A stretch of DNA of 64,000 bases, from assembly GCA_004554085.1 (NCBI GenBank), contig SFNY01000018.1, positions 1 through 64,000 of the forward strand, written 5' to 3'. The notes under the pieces are model-generated. The model did not search any database. It saw nothing but the letters and a program-made list of their open reading frames with translations, and had not been told where the DNA came from. Below are positions 35,549-44,276 of the stretch, one piece after another. Within the stretch, counting starts at the first letter, position 1. Every line of letters begins with the position of its first letter. The translations under genes and the position numbers were made by a program. The stretch comes from Clostridiales bacterium. GTDB lineage: Bacteria; Bacillota; Clostridia; Christensenellales; Aristaeellaceae.

Positions 35549-35577
35549 GCAGGAATACGTTAAGAAATGGCGAATAT
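35549..35577 (+). promoter_or_regulatory. Sigma-H-like promoter of hpf
   Basis: GCAGGAATA (35549-35557) and GGCGAATAT (35569-35577), 11 bases apart, match every defined position of the Bacillus sigma-H consensus (RnAGGAwWW, RnnGAATww). The Bacillus homologue (yvyD/hpf) is known to be under sigma-H and sigma-B control. Confidence 0.65.
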
Positions 35578-35664
35578 TTGTAATACGGCAGCAAAATCCG
35601 ACAGCCGCTGCGCCGTCGGAACCCAGGTCGCCTGCCGATTCCGAAATAAAGGAGCGATCGAATC

Positions 35665-36189
35665 ATGAAGTTTGTTTATGCAAGCAAGGACATGGCCGTC
35701 TCCGACAGCCTGAAATCCCGGGTTGAAAAGAAGCTCAGCAAGCTGGAGCGCTACTTCCGCGAGGAGCCCGAAGCGACCATCCGCTTCAAGGTTCAGAAGG
35801 GCGCCCGCAACATCGTGGAAATCACCGTCAACGCCGCAGGCGTGATCCTGCGCGCAGAGGAATCCTCCAATGATATGTACCTCTCCATCGACCACGCCGT
35901 GGACAAGCTGGAGAGCCAGATTCGCCGCCACCGCACCAAGCTGGAGAAGCGCATCCGCACCGCCGAGCTGGAGCCGGTGATGGAGGCTCCCGCCTACGAG
36001 GAGCAGAGCTACGACATTGTGCGCACGAAGAAGTTCGCCGTCAAGCCCATGTCCGTGGAGGACGCCATCACCCAGATGGAGCTGCTGGGCCACGACTTCT
36101 TCCTCTTCCAGAACGAGGAGAGCGAGACCATGAACGTGCTCTATCGCCGTCACGACGGCAGCTATGGCCTGCTTCAGCCGGATATCTGA
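35665..36189 (+). CDS. hpf: Ribosome hibernation promoting factor, long form
   Basis: A 174-residue long HPF that joins two 70S ribosomes into inactive 100S dimers. The N-terminal S30AE/HPF domain covers residues 1 to about 100 (KFVYASKDMAVSDSLKSRVEKKLSKLERYF, DMYLSIDHAVDKLESQIRRHRTKL), and the C-terminal dimerisation domain residues 117-174 (DIVRTKKFAVKPMSVEDAITQMELLGHDFFLFQNEESETMNVLYRRHDGSYGLLQP). AAAGGAG precedes the ATG. A sigma-H-like promoter lies 88 bases upstream, fitting stationary-phase or early sporulation expression. Confidence 0.95.
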   Translation: MKFVYASKDMAVSDSLKSRVEKKLSKLERYFREEPEATIRFKVQKGARNIVEITVNAAGVILRAEESSNDMYLSIDHAVDKLESQIRRHRTKLEKRIRTAELEPVMEAPAYEEQSYDIVRTKKFAVKPMSVEDAITQMELLGHDFFLFQNEESETMNVLYRRHDGSYGLLQPDI

Positions 36190-36218
36190 GCCTGAACGCG
36201 GGCGATAAACCCCTATTG

Positions 36219-36260
36219 AATGAACGCGGGGCGGACAATGTTGTCCGCCCCGCGTTCATT
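36219..36260. repeat. Long perfect palindrome between hpf and the MATE-HATPase gene
   Basis: Twenty-base arms (36219-36238 and 36241-36260) pair perfectly around two bases. Neither side carries a U-tract, so it is a poor classical terminator, although its place between converging genes fits a transcript-end barrier. Confidence 0.7.
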
Positions 36261-36307
36261 GCGTATAAAAGCAGATGTCTTCAACCCGAAAGGGCTTCCG
36301 CGCTCCC

Positions 36308-38038
36308 CTAAATATCGATGTTCAGGTTGTTCATTCCGGCCGCGTAGCAGTAGCGCATCTCCTTGGTGATGCCGCGGATCAGCCGTATGCCGTACTGCGT
36401 CTCGCGGTTCTGATAGGACAGGGGATTGAACTTCACGCCGTTGTCGCGGACGGACAGGCAGCAGCGCTCCCCGCTCGCAAGGAAGCGGATGTCGATGAAG
36501 TGGCCGCCCTTGCGCTTGAAGCCGTGCTGCACCACGTTGCCCACGATCTCCTCGATGGAGAGACAGATTCGCCTGGCCCGGTTCTCATCGATCCCCGCCT
36601 CCCGACAGAAGGCACGCATCCGATCCACGGTCTGCATGACCTGATCCATGTCGTCGGTGATGGAGGCCTCAAAGACCTTCTGATCCGCAGGCTCAAAGTC
36701 CCGCTTCAGTGCCATAATGCGCTCCAGCCGCGTTTTGCCCTCATTCCTGCGCAGCAGCGGGAGCATGGTCGGATACACCAGGAAGCACGACAGCAGCAGG
36801 CCCATCCAGATGCCGTTGACGCCCATCAGCTTCTGCAAAATCGCCGACGGAATGACGATCAGCAGGAAGCTGCGTAGGACGCACAGCACCATGGAGAGGC
36901 TCACCCGCTCGATGGACAGATAGTAGTAGACCGGGATCAGGGTCAGGATCTGCGAGGGCAGGCTGAGGCTCAGATAGCGAAGGCTGGTGGTCGCCAGAGC
37001 GAGGGTTTCGGAATCCGCCTTCAGAATGAGGCCCGCCAGCTGGGGCGCTGCAATGAAGATCACCGCGCCCATGACGAAGCCAAGGATCGTGCCGTACTTG
37101 CAGGCGGTCAGGAAGGTCAGCTTCAGCGACGACCTGTTCCGCTCACCATAGAAGATTCCGGCAAAGATGGAGACCTCGGAGGTGATTCCCACGACGAGCG
37201 CGCTGACGAACGAGTCCAGGGTGGACTGCACGGAAAATGCAGAAACGGCCATCGCGCCCATGCTGGCAAAGAGCATCATGTTCAAAAGCACGCTGGCGGC
37301 GCTGTAGCACACGTGGCTCACCGCGCTGGGCATGCCGGTCTTGACGATCCGGCCCAGCTCCGCGAGGGAAAGCTCCGGCTTTGCGAAGACCAGCAACCTG
37401 TCCTTTCGGCGGAAGTAGACGAGCTCCACCAGCAGACTCGCCAGATAGCTTGCGGAGGTGGCCAGCGCCATGCCGAACAGGCCGCTGTGCCACACGACGG
37501 CCACCAGCACGTCCAGCGTCACATTGACCGCCGTCATCACAAGAGCGCCCAGAAAGCACAGATTCTCCGCGTTGTCCAGGCAGATGTAGCCCGTGACCAC
37601 CTGCATCATGGTGATGGGGATTGCGCCGAAGCCCAGGCCGCGCACATAATCCGCGGTGGGCTGAATCAGCTCCCCCCGCGCACCCAGAAGGCGGGCGATG
37701 GGTCTGGCCGCGAAAATGCACAGCAGCATCAGCACAAGGCCCACGATCCCGGCCACGGCGCAGGACAGGGTGTAGTTTCTGCGCACCCGGTCGAACCCTT
37801 CCTCGCCGATGTACTTCGAGCACAGCGCCTTTCCGCCGTTGGCAAAGATGCCGGCGATGGAGGAGATGAATATGAACATGGGCGACGCATAGCCGAATGC
37901 AGCCATGCTATCCTGACCCATGTAGTTGCCGACGATGACGCCGTCGATGAAGGCGCCGAGCGTGGTAACCAAACCAGTGAGCATCATGGTGGTCATCAGC
38001 GAACCAAAGGACTTTGAGATGAGCTTGCTGTTCAGCAT
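36308..38038 (-). CDS. MATE-type transporter fused to an anti-sigma-like HATPase domain
   Basis: A 576-residue two-domain protein. Residues 1 to about 435 form 12 helices of the MATE/DinF family (LGAFIDGVIVGNYMGQDSMAAFGYASPMFIFISSIAGIFANGG near the start). Residues 442-576 are a GHKL ATPase of the RsbW/SpoIIAB-like HATPase_c_2 type: N-box EEIVGNVVQHGF at about 496-507, G1 RDNGVKF at about 531-537, and a G2-like YGIRLIRG. Such ATPase domains act as kinases or binding modules in partner-switching. A membrane carrier with a cytoplasmic sensor-kinase-like tail is unusual; function and substrate are unknown. Confidence 0.85.
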   Translation of the reverse strand: MLNSKLISKSFGSLMTTMMLTGLVTTLGAFIDGVIVGNYMGQDSMAAFGYASPMFIFISSIAGIFANGGKALCSKYIGEEGFDRVRRNYTLSCAVAGIVGLVLMLLCIFAARPIARLLGARGELIQPTADYVRGLGFGAIPITMMQVVTGYICLDNAENLCFLGALVMTAVNVTLDVLVAVVWHSGLFGMALATSASYLASLLVELVYFRRKDRLLVFAKPELSLAELGRIVKTGMPSAVSHVCYSAASVLLNMMLFASMGAMAVSAFSVQSTLDSFVSALVVGITSEVSIFAGIFYGERNRSSLKLTFLTACKYGTILGFVMGAVIFIAAPQLAGLILKADSETLALATTSLRYLSLSLPSQILTLIPVYYYLSIERVSLSMVLCVLRSFLLIVIPSAILQKLMGVNGIWMGLLLSCFLVYPTMLPLLRRNEGKTRLERIMALKRDFEPADQKVFEASITDDMDQVMQTVDRMRAFCREAGIDENRARRICLSIEEIVGNVVQHGFKRKGGHFIDIRFLASGERCCLSVRDNGVKFNPLSYQNRETQYGIRLIRGITKEMRYCYAAGMNNLNIDI

Positions 38039-38158
38039 TGCGCTGTTCCTCCAATTGCCGGTCGATCCGCTCGAAAAAGATCGCCGGTCTCCGTCAGGTA
38101 CATCTTGCGGGGTTGAAACGCGCCTCAGAGCAGCGTCCGCCGCCGGTAAATCTCCTGC

Positions 38159-39592
38159 TTATCCCCTTCTGTAGTTTTGCAGCATGGAGTTCTTCAGCAT
38201 CCACAGGCTGTCGGAGAGGTCCACCTTGTAGCGGTGGGGGTTCAGCAGGCGCTTGTACTGATCCCAGAAGGTGTCCAGATCCTCCTGACAGTGCTGCTGA
38301 ATCTCCTGCAGGCTGGGCGAATCGTACACCCGCTTGCCGTTTTCGAACACCTTGACCTGCAATTCCTTCATCGTGTAGTCGGTGAGGGTCATGCTCTTCC
38401 ATGTGTTCACCGGGTCGTAGATGGTCAGCGGCCGCGTGGTGTCGAAGCTCTCGTAGTCCAGCGCGATCAGATCGGCGGTGGCCTTGCCGGTCTGGTTGTC
38501 GTAGATGCGCCAGAGCTTCTTCACGCCCGGATTGGTGATCTTCACCGGGTTTTCGGAGATCTTGATCTTGGGAATCACCCGTCCATCCACGGTCTCGGCG
38601 CTCATCTTGTACACGCCGCCCAGCGACGGGCAGTCCTCGCTGGTGATGAGCTTGGTGCCCACGCCCCAGGTGTCGATGCACGCGCCCTGCAGCTTCAGAT
38701 CGCGGATCAGGTTCTCGTCCAGGTCGCCCGAGGCGCAGATGATGGTGTTGGGATAGCCCGCCGCGTCCAGCATCTTGCGGGCCTCGCGGGAGAGGTAGGC
38801 AAGATCGCCGCTGTCCAGGCGGATGCCCACCGGCTCGTGGCCCTGGGCGCGCAGCTCGTCAAAGACCTGAATGGCGTTGGGCACGCCGGACTTGAGCGTG
38901 TCGTAGGTGTCCACCAGCAGCAGGCAGCTGGTGGGGAACATCTCCGCGTACTTGCGGAAGGCGGTGATCTCGTCCGGGAAGGACATCACCCAGCTGTGGG
39001 CGTGGGTGCCCGCGATGGGAATGTTGTACATCTGACCGGTGAGCACGTTACTGGTGCTCTTGCAGCCGCCGATGATCGCCGCGCGCGCGCCGTAGATGCC
39101 CGCGTCGGGACCCTGGGCACGGCGCAGGCCGAACTCCATCACCGTGCCGCCCTCGGCCGCCTGCACCACGCGGCTGGCCTTGGTGGCGATCAGCGTCTGG
39201 TGGTTGATGATGTTCAGAAGCGCCGTCTCCACCAGCTGCGCCTCGAAGATGGGCGCGGTCACGCGGATCAGCGGCTCGCCCGGGAACACGATGGTGCCCT
39301 CCGGCACGGCGTACACGTCGCCGTGGAACTTAAAATTGCGCAGCTCGTCCAGGAAGTCCTCGTCGAAGATGCCCAGGCTGCCCAGGTAGCGCAGCGACTC
39401 CTCGTCGAAGCGCAGGTTCTCCAGATACTCGATCAGCTGCTCCAGACCCGCCATGATGGCGTAGTGGGTGGTGGCGTCCTTGCTGCGATAGAACATGTCA
39501 AAGGTCGCAAGGTTGTCCCGCATGCCGGTCTTGAAGTAGCCGTACATCATCGTCAGCTGGTAGAGATCCGTCATCATCGTCAGATTTCTCAT
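38159..39592 (-). CDS. pncB: Nicotinate phosphoribosyltransferase
   Basis: A 477-residue enzyme that joins nicotinate and PRPP to nicotinate mononucleotide in NAD salvage. Family features are LTMMTDLYQLTMMYGYFKTG at the start, ATFDMFYR, EFGLRRAQGPDAGIYGARAAIIGGCKSTSNVL (phosphoribosyl pocket), IAGTHAHSWVMSF with the active-site His, and VGIRLDSGDLAYLS. The ATG at 39592 lies 5 bases after GAGGTGG; GTG codons at 39601 and 39610 in frame are alternatives. It follows lgt closely and is probably co-transcribed from the lgt promoter. Confidence 0.93.
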   Translation of the reverse strand: MRNLTMMTDLYQLTMMYGYFKTGMRDNLATFDMFYRSKDATTHYAIMAGLEQLIEYLENLRFDEESLRYLGSLGIFDEDFLDELRNFKFHGDVYAVPEGTIVFPGEPLIRVTAPIFEAQLVETALLNIINHQTLIATKASRVVQAAEGGTVMEFGLRRAQGPDAGIYGARAAIIGGCKSTSNVLTGQMYNIPIAGTHAHSWVMSFPDEITAFRKYAEMFPTSCLLLVDTYDTLKSGVPNAIQVFDELRAQGHEPVGIRLDSGDLAYLSREARKMLDAAGYPNTIICASGDLDENLIRDLKLQGACIDTWGVGTKLITSEDCPSLGGVYKMSAETVDGRVIPKIKISENPVKITNPGVKKLWRIYDNQTGKATADLIALDYESFDTTRPLTIYDPVNTWKSMTLTDYTMKELQVKVFENGKRVYDSPSLQEIQQHCQEDLDTFWDQYKRLLNPHRYKVDLSDSLWMLKNSMLQNYRRG

Positions 39593-39602
39593 TGGTTCCA
39601 CC

Positions 39603-40538
39603 TCATGCACTTTCCTCGTCGGTTTTGTTCTTATTATTATAGATCACGCCGTAGCCCATTGCGGCGTTCAAGAGTACGATCAGCGCCCAGATCAGCGCGG
39701 AGACGGGCCTTTCCGCCCCCACAAACGCGCCCAGCAGCACAACGCAGGCCAGCTGGTAGAGCGACATGACAGGGTGCTGCTTCCCCCGCAGCCGCAGGCA
39801 CAGCCCGATTTGCAAAATCAGCAGCACGGTCAGGCTCAAGAGCTGCGACACCCGCAGCGGCCCGATGTACAGGCTGTCCGTACGCAGGCCCTCCACCAGA
39901 CAGCGCTCCAGCGCGTAGAGGAACAGGTACCACAGGAAGGTATCCCCCTTCCGCTTGAAGTAGCCCCGCTTCTCGGCGATCAGCAGGAATGCACAGATCA
40001 GCGCACACCACAGCGATTCATAGAAGAAGGTGGCGTAGTGCCAGCCGCTTCCTTCTATATATACGCTCAGCGGGAAGAACTGAAACTGCGCCTTCGTCAC
40101 CGCCGCACCGTAGGCTTCCTGGTTGAGGAAGTTGCCCCAGCGCCCAACGGCCTGAGCGAAGGCCAGCCCCGGCGCAACCAGATCCGCCAGCGTCCCGAAG
40201 GGAACCTTCTTCACCCGGGAATAGATCCAGCCCGCCAGCACGCCGCCGATCACGCCGCCGTAGATGGCAAGCCCGCCGCCGCGGACGTCCAGTATCTCCG
40301 CCGGATGGAGTGCGTAGTAGTCCCAGGAGAAGAGCACGTAGTACAGCCGCGCGCAGACGATCCCCGCCGGCACGCAGATCAGCGCCAGATCCAACGTGGT
40401 CTCCCGCTTCAGGCCCAGCCTCTCCTCCCGGAGCCAGGCCAGCAGCACCGCGCCCAGCACGCCCAGGGCGATCAGCACGCCGTACCAGTGAATGCTGAAG
40501 CCGAAGATGGTCAGCGTGCTCCGAGTCAATTCAAACAT
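39603..40538 (-). CDS. lgt: Prolipoprotein diacylglyceryl transferase
   Basis: A 311-residue membrane enzyme that transfers diacylglycerol from phosphatidylglycerol to the lipobox Cys of prelipoproteins. Seven helices and the signature GRWGNFLNQEAYG (about residues 133-145) are present; the GGLAIYGG motif has Tyr where many enzymes have His. The ATG at 40538 follows GGAGG. The signal peptidase II gene lspA, the next step in lipoprotein maturation, is in the same window at 45251. Confidence 0.93.
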   Translation of the reverse strand: MFELTRSTLTIFGFSIHWYGVLIALGVLGAVLLAWLREERLGLKRETTLDLALICVPAGIVCARLYYVLFSWDYYALHPAEILDVRGGGLAIYGGVIGGVLAGWIYSRVKKVPFGTLADLVAPGLAFAQAVGRWGNFLNQEAYGAAVTKAQFQFFPLSVYIEGSGWHYATFFYESLWCALICAFLLIAEKRGYFKRKGDTFLWYLFLYALERCLVEGLRTDSLYIGPLRVSQLLSLTVLLILQIGLCLRLRGKQHPVMSLYQLACVVLLGAFVGAERPVSALIWALIVLLNAAMGYGVIYNNKNKTDEESA

Positions 40539-40562
40539 ACCATGCCTCCGCAATCTTTACCC

Positions 40563-40592
40563 ATTATAATCATTTTGGCACGAAAATGTCAA
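40563..40592 (-). promoter_or_regulatory. Sigma-A promoter of lgt-pncB
   Basis: On the minus strand a perfect TTGACA (40592-40587) and a perfect TATAAT (40568-40563) are separated by 18 bases. Confidence 0.8.
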
Positions 40593-40603
40593 TACATCAT
40601 CAT

Positions 40604-40631
40604 TGCACCCGCTTCAATTATGGGTTATAAT
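40604..40631 (+). promoter_or_regulatory. Sigma-A promoter of the ylm/sepF cluster
   Basis: TTGCAC (40604-40609) and TATAAT (40626-40631) with a 16-base spacer, diverging from the lgt promoter. Confidence 0.65.
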
Positions 40632-40718
40632 ACACAATAGGCTTTTCATTGGTGGATCTATGCCCATTCGCGGCAAATGCTGCCACAAAAGACATTCTGA
40701 ACGTTCGGAGCGAGGCTT

Positions 40719-41903
40719 ATGCGCAGGAAAAAACGGGTCACCGGAAGATTTTACATCTTCCTATTGATTCTTCTGGTCATCGCCTTTCTGATCGTGCGCC
40801 CGCATCTGAACTTTGGCAGCAAGGAGGCCGTCATCATGGCGGCGCAGTCCGAGTTCACGCAGAACATGGATTGCGTGCTCATCCGGGATGAGACGGTGGC
40901 CGCGTCGGAATCCACGGCCCACATCGAGTACGTCGCCACCGAGGGCACGCTGGTGAACACCGGCGACACCGTCGCCTACGTCTACTCCGCGGGCTACTCC
41001 GAGAAGCTGCTGCAAAATCTGGAGGATACCCGGGCAAAGATTCAGGACTACCACAAGACTGTGATCCTGAACAATATCAAGGACGACAACCTGGCGCGCT
41101 ACGACACCATCGTGAACATGATGGCCGCCGAGTTCAAGTCTCTGGTGAACCACGACAGCTACGGAAGCCTGCTGACCGCCGCGCGGCAGCTGGAGACCGC
41201 CATGGTCAACCGTCAGGAGTATCTGCGCCAGAACAAGCGCGAGGACGTGAAGCTGAGCAAGCTCTACGACGAGGAAACCACCCGTCTGAACAGCATTCAG
41301 TCCTGGCGCAAGGAGGAAAAGGCCGCGCAGAGCGGCGTGATCTCCTTCTACATGGACGGCTACGAGGGCGCGCTGTCCTCCGAAACCCTGCCCTCCATCA
41401 CCGCCGCGGACGTGAACACCGTGCTCGCCGGCGGCAGCCTGGGCAGCACATTGAGCGCGAAGGAGACCGCGATCTACCGCATCGTGAACCAGAGCCAGTG
41501 GTACGTGGCCCTCGTCACCGACGCAAAGACCTGGAACCCGGTGGTGGGCCAACCCTACACCCTGCAGATGGAGGGCTTCGACGACCTCTCCTTCACCGCC
41601 TTCGTCACCAGTGTTCAGAAGGAGAGCGGCACGATCCTGGCCGTGTTCCAGATCAACGACCCCATCGGTTCGCTGATCTACCAGCGCACCGGCCGCGCGC
41701 GGCTCACGGCCACCATCTCCGGCCTGTCCGTGTCCTCCAAGGCGCTCAGCGAGGAGAATGGCCAGCTGGGCGTGTGGCTGATCGACCTGGGCGGCGAGAC
41801 CTTCGTTCCGGTGGAGGTGCTCTCCAGCGACGGCAGCGACGCGCTGATCCAGCCGCTGGTGGACGGCGCACTGGGCATCGGTCAGCGCGTGCGCATCAAG
41901 TAA
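40719..41903 (+). CDS. HlyD-like membrane protein of the sepF cluster
   Basis: A 394-residue protein with one N-terminal membrane helix (FYIFLLILLVIAFLIV, residues 11-26) and an extracytoplasmic body resembling HlyD-type adaptors: a short biotinyl-like hairpin (VATEGTLVNTGDTVAYVYSAG), a coiled-coil stretch (about 100-200) and a beta-rich C-terminus (NQSQWYVALVTDAKTWNPVVGQPYTLQMEG). No ABC exporter gene is adjacent. Its place as the first gene before ylmE-sepF-ylmG-ylmH-divIVA points to a role in envelope or division, not secretion. GCGAGG precedes the ATG. Confidence 0.75.
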   Translation: MRRKKRVTGRFYIFLLILLVIAFLIVRPHLNFGSKEAVIMAAQSEFTQNMDCVLIRDETVAASESTAHIEYVATEGTLVNTGDTVAYVYSAGYSEKLLQNLEDTRAKIQDYHKTVILNNIKDDNLARYDTIVNMMAAEFKSLVNHDSYGSLLTAARQLETAMVNRQEYLRQNKREDVKLSKLYDEETTRLNSIQSWRKEEKAAQSGVISFYMDGYEGALSSETLPSITAADVNTVLAGGSLGSTLSAKETAIYRIVNQSQWYVALVTDAKTWNPVVGQPYTLQMEGFDDLSFTAFVTSVQKESGTILAVFQINDPIGSLIYQRTGRARLTATISGLSVSSKALSEENGQLGVWLIDLGGETFVPVEVLSSDGSDALIQPLVDGALGIGQRVRIK

Positions 41904-41930
41904 TACATCTTCGGAAGCGGAGGTTGCTGC

Positions 41931-42614
41931 ATGAATCGCGAAGAAATCCTTCAGAATGTTCAGCTGTGGCAGTCCCGCATCGACGAGGCCTCGCAGAAGT
42001 GGGGCGGCGCGCAGATCTGCGCCGTCACCAAGACCCGGGATGCGGACACCATCAATCTGGCCTGGGACGCAGGCATCCGCACGATCGGCGAAAACCGCGT
42101 GCAGGAGCTGATGGGCAAGATCGACGATCTGAACCCGCACTTTCAGGTGCATCTGATCGGGAGCCTGCAAACCAACAAGGTCAAGTACATCATCGACCGG
42201 GTGGACATGGTGCAGTCGCTGGATCGCGACGCGCTGGCCGAGGAGCTCTCCCGCCGCGCGGAGGCGATTGATCGGGTGATGGACGTGCTGGTGCAGGTCA
42301 ACATCGCCCGGGAACCTCAGAAGAGCGGCGTCTCCGAGGAGGAGCTTCCCGCCTTCCTGAAGAAATGCGCATCTCTTCCGGGCATACACGTCCGGGGGCT
42401 GATGGCCATCATGCCGCTGGTAGACGATCCCGAGGAGGTTCGGCCCTACTTTAAGCGCATGCGCGCGTGGTTCGACCGGCTGCGGGATCAGGACATGGAC
42501 AACATCTCCATGGACGTGCTTTCCATGGGCATGTCCGGCGACTGCATCGTCGCGGCCCAGGAAGGGGCCACGATGGTGCGCCTGGGCCGCGCGCTGTTCG
42601 GCGCACGGGCCTGA
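41931..42614 (+). CDS. ylmE: YggS/PLPBP family PLP homeostasis protein
   Basis: A 227-residue alanine-racemase-fold protein that binds pyridoxal phosphate and keeps free PLP and amino-acid pools in balance. The PLP Lys is in ICAVTKTR (about residue 35); IGENRVQELMGKID, HLIGSLQTNKVKYI, VQVNIAREPQKSGV and LSMGMSGDCIVAAQEGATMVRLGRALFG are family signatures. It is the ylmE position of the Gram-positive division cluster, followed by sepF after 42 bases. A GGAGG-type site precedes the ATG at 41931. Confidence 0.93.
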   Translation: MNREEILQNVQLWQSRIDEASQKWGGAQICAVTKTRDADTINLAWDAGIRTIGENRVQELMGKIDDLNPHFQVHLIGSLQTNKVKYIIDRVDMVQSLDRDALAEELSRRAEAIDRVMDVLVQVNIAREPQKSGVSEEELPAFLKKCASLPGIHVRGLMAIMPLVDDPEEVRPYFKRMRAWFDRLRDQDMDNISMDVLSMGMSGDCIVAAQEGATMVRLGRALFGARA

Positions 42615-42656
42615 GGCACAAAATCATTACCACAAATCACACAGGGGGTTACGCAT

Positions 42657-43218
42657 ATGGCGCGCAAAAAGAGCGGCGGCTTCGGCAAGGTTCTGGAATT
42701 TATCGGCCTTGTCGACGACGAAGAACCGCGCGAGACTTACGATGACGAATACGAATCCGGCAACTATGGACGGCCGCAGGCCTACGCGCCCCAGCGCACG
42801 CAGCGCGCGCAGGAGCAGCCCCGGCAGGAAGTGTCCCGGCGCTATTCCTCGTCCTATGAGCCCACGCGCACGCCGCGCATGAACCGCAGCGCGTCCTCCA
42901 CATCCAGCCGCTTCGATTCCCGGAGCAGCCAGAGCTCCACCCAGCGCCGCAGCACGAGCAGCAGCGCATCTCGCTACGATTACTCGCCCCGTCCCGCCTC
43001 CCGCTTCGACGACGCCTCCCAGGGCTTTACTGACGAGGCGCCCCAGACCCAGCCGCGCAACAGCCGCACCAGCGGCGCATCCCGCCAGAAGACGGTGATG
43101 TTCGCGCTGCACAATCTGGAGGACTGCTGCGACGTGATCGACAACCTCATCATGAACAACACCGTGGTGCTGACCATGGACAACCTCGACGACCGCGGCC
43201 GCATCCGAACCCATCTGA
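42657..43218 (+). pseudogene. sepF: Cell division protein SepF with an internal deletion
   Basis: SepF tethers FtsZ to the membrane and guides the septum. The N-terminal amphipathic segment (MARKKSGGFGKVLEFIGLVDDEE), the Ser/Arg-rich linker and the first half of the SepF domain (RQKTVMFALHNLEDCCDVIDNLIMNNTVVLTMDNLDDR) are present. The rest of the domain, about 35-50 residues covering the QRxVDxLSGAxYAL...YLIAP strands, is missing. After DNLDDR at about 43196 the frame changes: a stop codon fitting the original end (TGA 43216-43218) lies in the +1 frame, just before the ylmG ribosome site, whereas the sepF frame stays open through ylmG into ylmH (to 44276). The lesion may be real or an assembly deletion. 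Confidence 0.72.
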
Positions 43219-43233
43219 AGGGAGGCTTTTCAC

Positions 43234-43524
43234 ATGCTGACGCTGTACCGGGTCTTTCAGGCCGGCTCCTACTTCCTGCACATCGTGGACACCGCGATCC
43301 TGGTCTACGTGGTGCTGTCCTGGTTCCGCCCGAGCTTCCGCTTCTTCTACTGGCTCTCCAACTTCGTCGCGCCCTTCATCCGGCCCTTTCGCCGCCTGAG
43401 CGAGTGGATCATGGTTCGCACCCGCATCCCGCTGGACTTCTCCTGCTGGTTTGCGGTCATCGGATTACAGATCATCAACTGGGTCTGGTGGCGGCTGTAC
43501 TACCTGCTGCGCCTGATCACATGA
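43234..43524 (+). CDS. ylmG: YggT/YlmG family membrane protein
   Basis: A 96-residue protein with two hydrophobic helices (residues 10-30 and 72-92) and the family centre FYWLSNFVAPFIRPFRRL. YlmG/YggT proteins help nucleoid and division-site organisation. Its ATG at 43234 follows AGGGAGG. It overlaps ylmH by four bases (ATGA). The gene is intact although the damaged sepF frame runs through it in another register. Confidence 0.9.
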   Translation: MLTLYRVFQAGSYFLHIVDTAILVYVVLSWFRPSFRFFYWLSNFVAPFIRPFRRLSEWIMVRTRIPLDFSCWFAVIGLQIINWVWWRLYYLLRLIT

Positions 43525-44276
43525 GCGCATCGCAGGAGCTGGAGATCAAGCGTCTGCGGGAGCTGGCGCTGCGGGCCTGCTATGCGGGCGAGGTTGCCTG
43601 TACCCGCTTTCTGGAGCCGCCGATGGAGCGCGAGGCGCTGTCTGCGGCCAATGCCGCAGGGGTGCGCGCCTGCTTCTGGGGCGGACACCCCGACGCGGAG
43701 CGCCGCATCGCCGCCTTCTATTCGGACGAAATGCCCACCGGAGCGGACTTCCCCATCGCCTGCCTGGAGCTGAGATGGAATCCCAAGTACGCAAGCCCGG
43801 GACATCGCGACCTGCTGGGCGCGGTGATGGGCCTGGGCCTTGCGCGCGATTCCACCGGAGACATCGCCCCTGGCGTGGAGGATGGCCGCGCCTACCTGTT
43901 CGTCCACCGGGATGTGGCGGACTACATCCGCGCGAATCTGGAATCCGCCGGGCGCGCCGCGCTGAAGGTGGAACACATGGACACGCCGCCTGCACTGCGG
44001 GAGCCGGAGGGCACGCAGCTGCGCGCCACCGTGTCCAGCGAACGCCTGGACGCCGTGGTGGCTGCGGGGCTGAAGCTGTCCCGGGGCGAGGCCCAGCGGC
44101 TGATCGAATCCGGGCTCGTCAAGCGCAACCATGCGCCGGAGCTGCGCGGGGATGTGCATCTGGAGGAGGGCGACCTGCTCTCCATTCGCGGCTACGGCCG
44201 CATGAAGATCCTCGAATTTGAGGGACGCACGCGCAAGGGTCGCCTGGCGGTGCGCATCTTCAGATATACCGCCTGA
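43521..44276 (+). CDS. ylmH: YlmH S4-domain RNA-binding protein
   Basis: A 251-residue YlmH/RqcP2-family protein. Residues 1 to about 165 form the family-specific N-domain (FLEPPMEREAL, CFWGGHPDAERRIAAFYSDEMP, ASPGHRDLLGAVMGLGLARDSTGDI), and residues about 170-240 the S4 RNA-binding domain (LRATVSSERLDAVVAAGLKLSRGEAQRLIESGLVKRNHAPELRGDVHLEEGDLLSIRGYGR). In Bacillus the protein takes part in rescue of stalled 50S subunits. Its start overlaps the ylmG stop. It belongs to the division cluster before divIVA. Confidence 0.9.
   Translation: MSASQELEIKRLRELALRACYAGEVACTRFLEPPMEREALSAANAAGVRACFWGGHPDAERRIAAFYSDEMPTGADFPIACLELRWNPKYASPGHRDLLGAVMGLGLARDSTGDIAPGVEDGRAYLFVHRDVADYIRANLESAGRAALKVEHMDTPPALREPEGTQLRATVSSERLDAVVAAGLKLSRGEAQRLIESGLVKRNHAPELRGDVHLEEGDLLSIRGYGRMKILEFEGRTRKGRLAVRIFRYTA

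Noticed and set aside
42657..44276. A single 539-residue SepF-YlmH fusion protein.
   Set aside because: Its middle part is ylmG read in the wrong frame, and ylmG and ylmH have their own starts and ribosome sites or coupling; the fusion arises from the sepF deletion.
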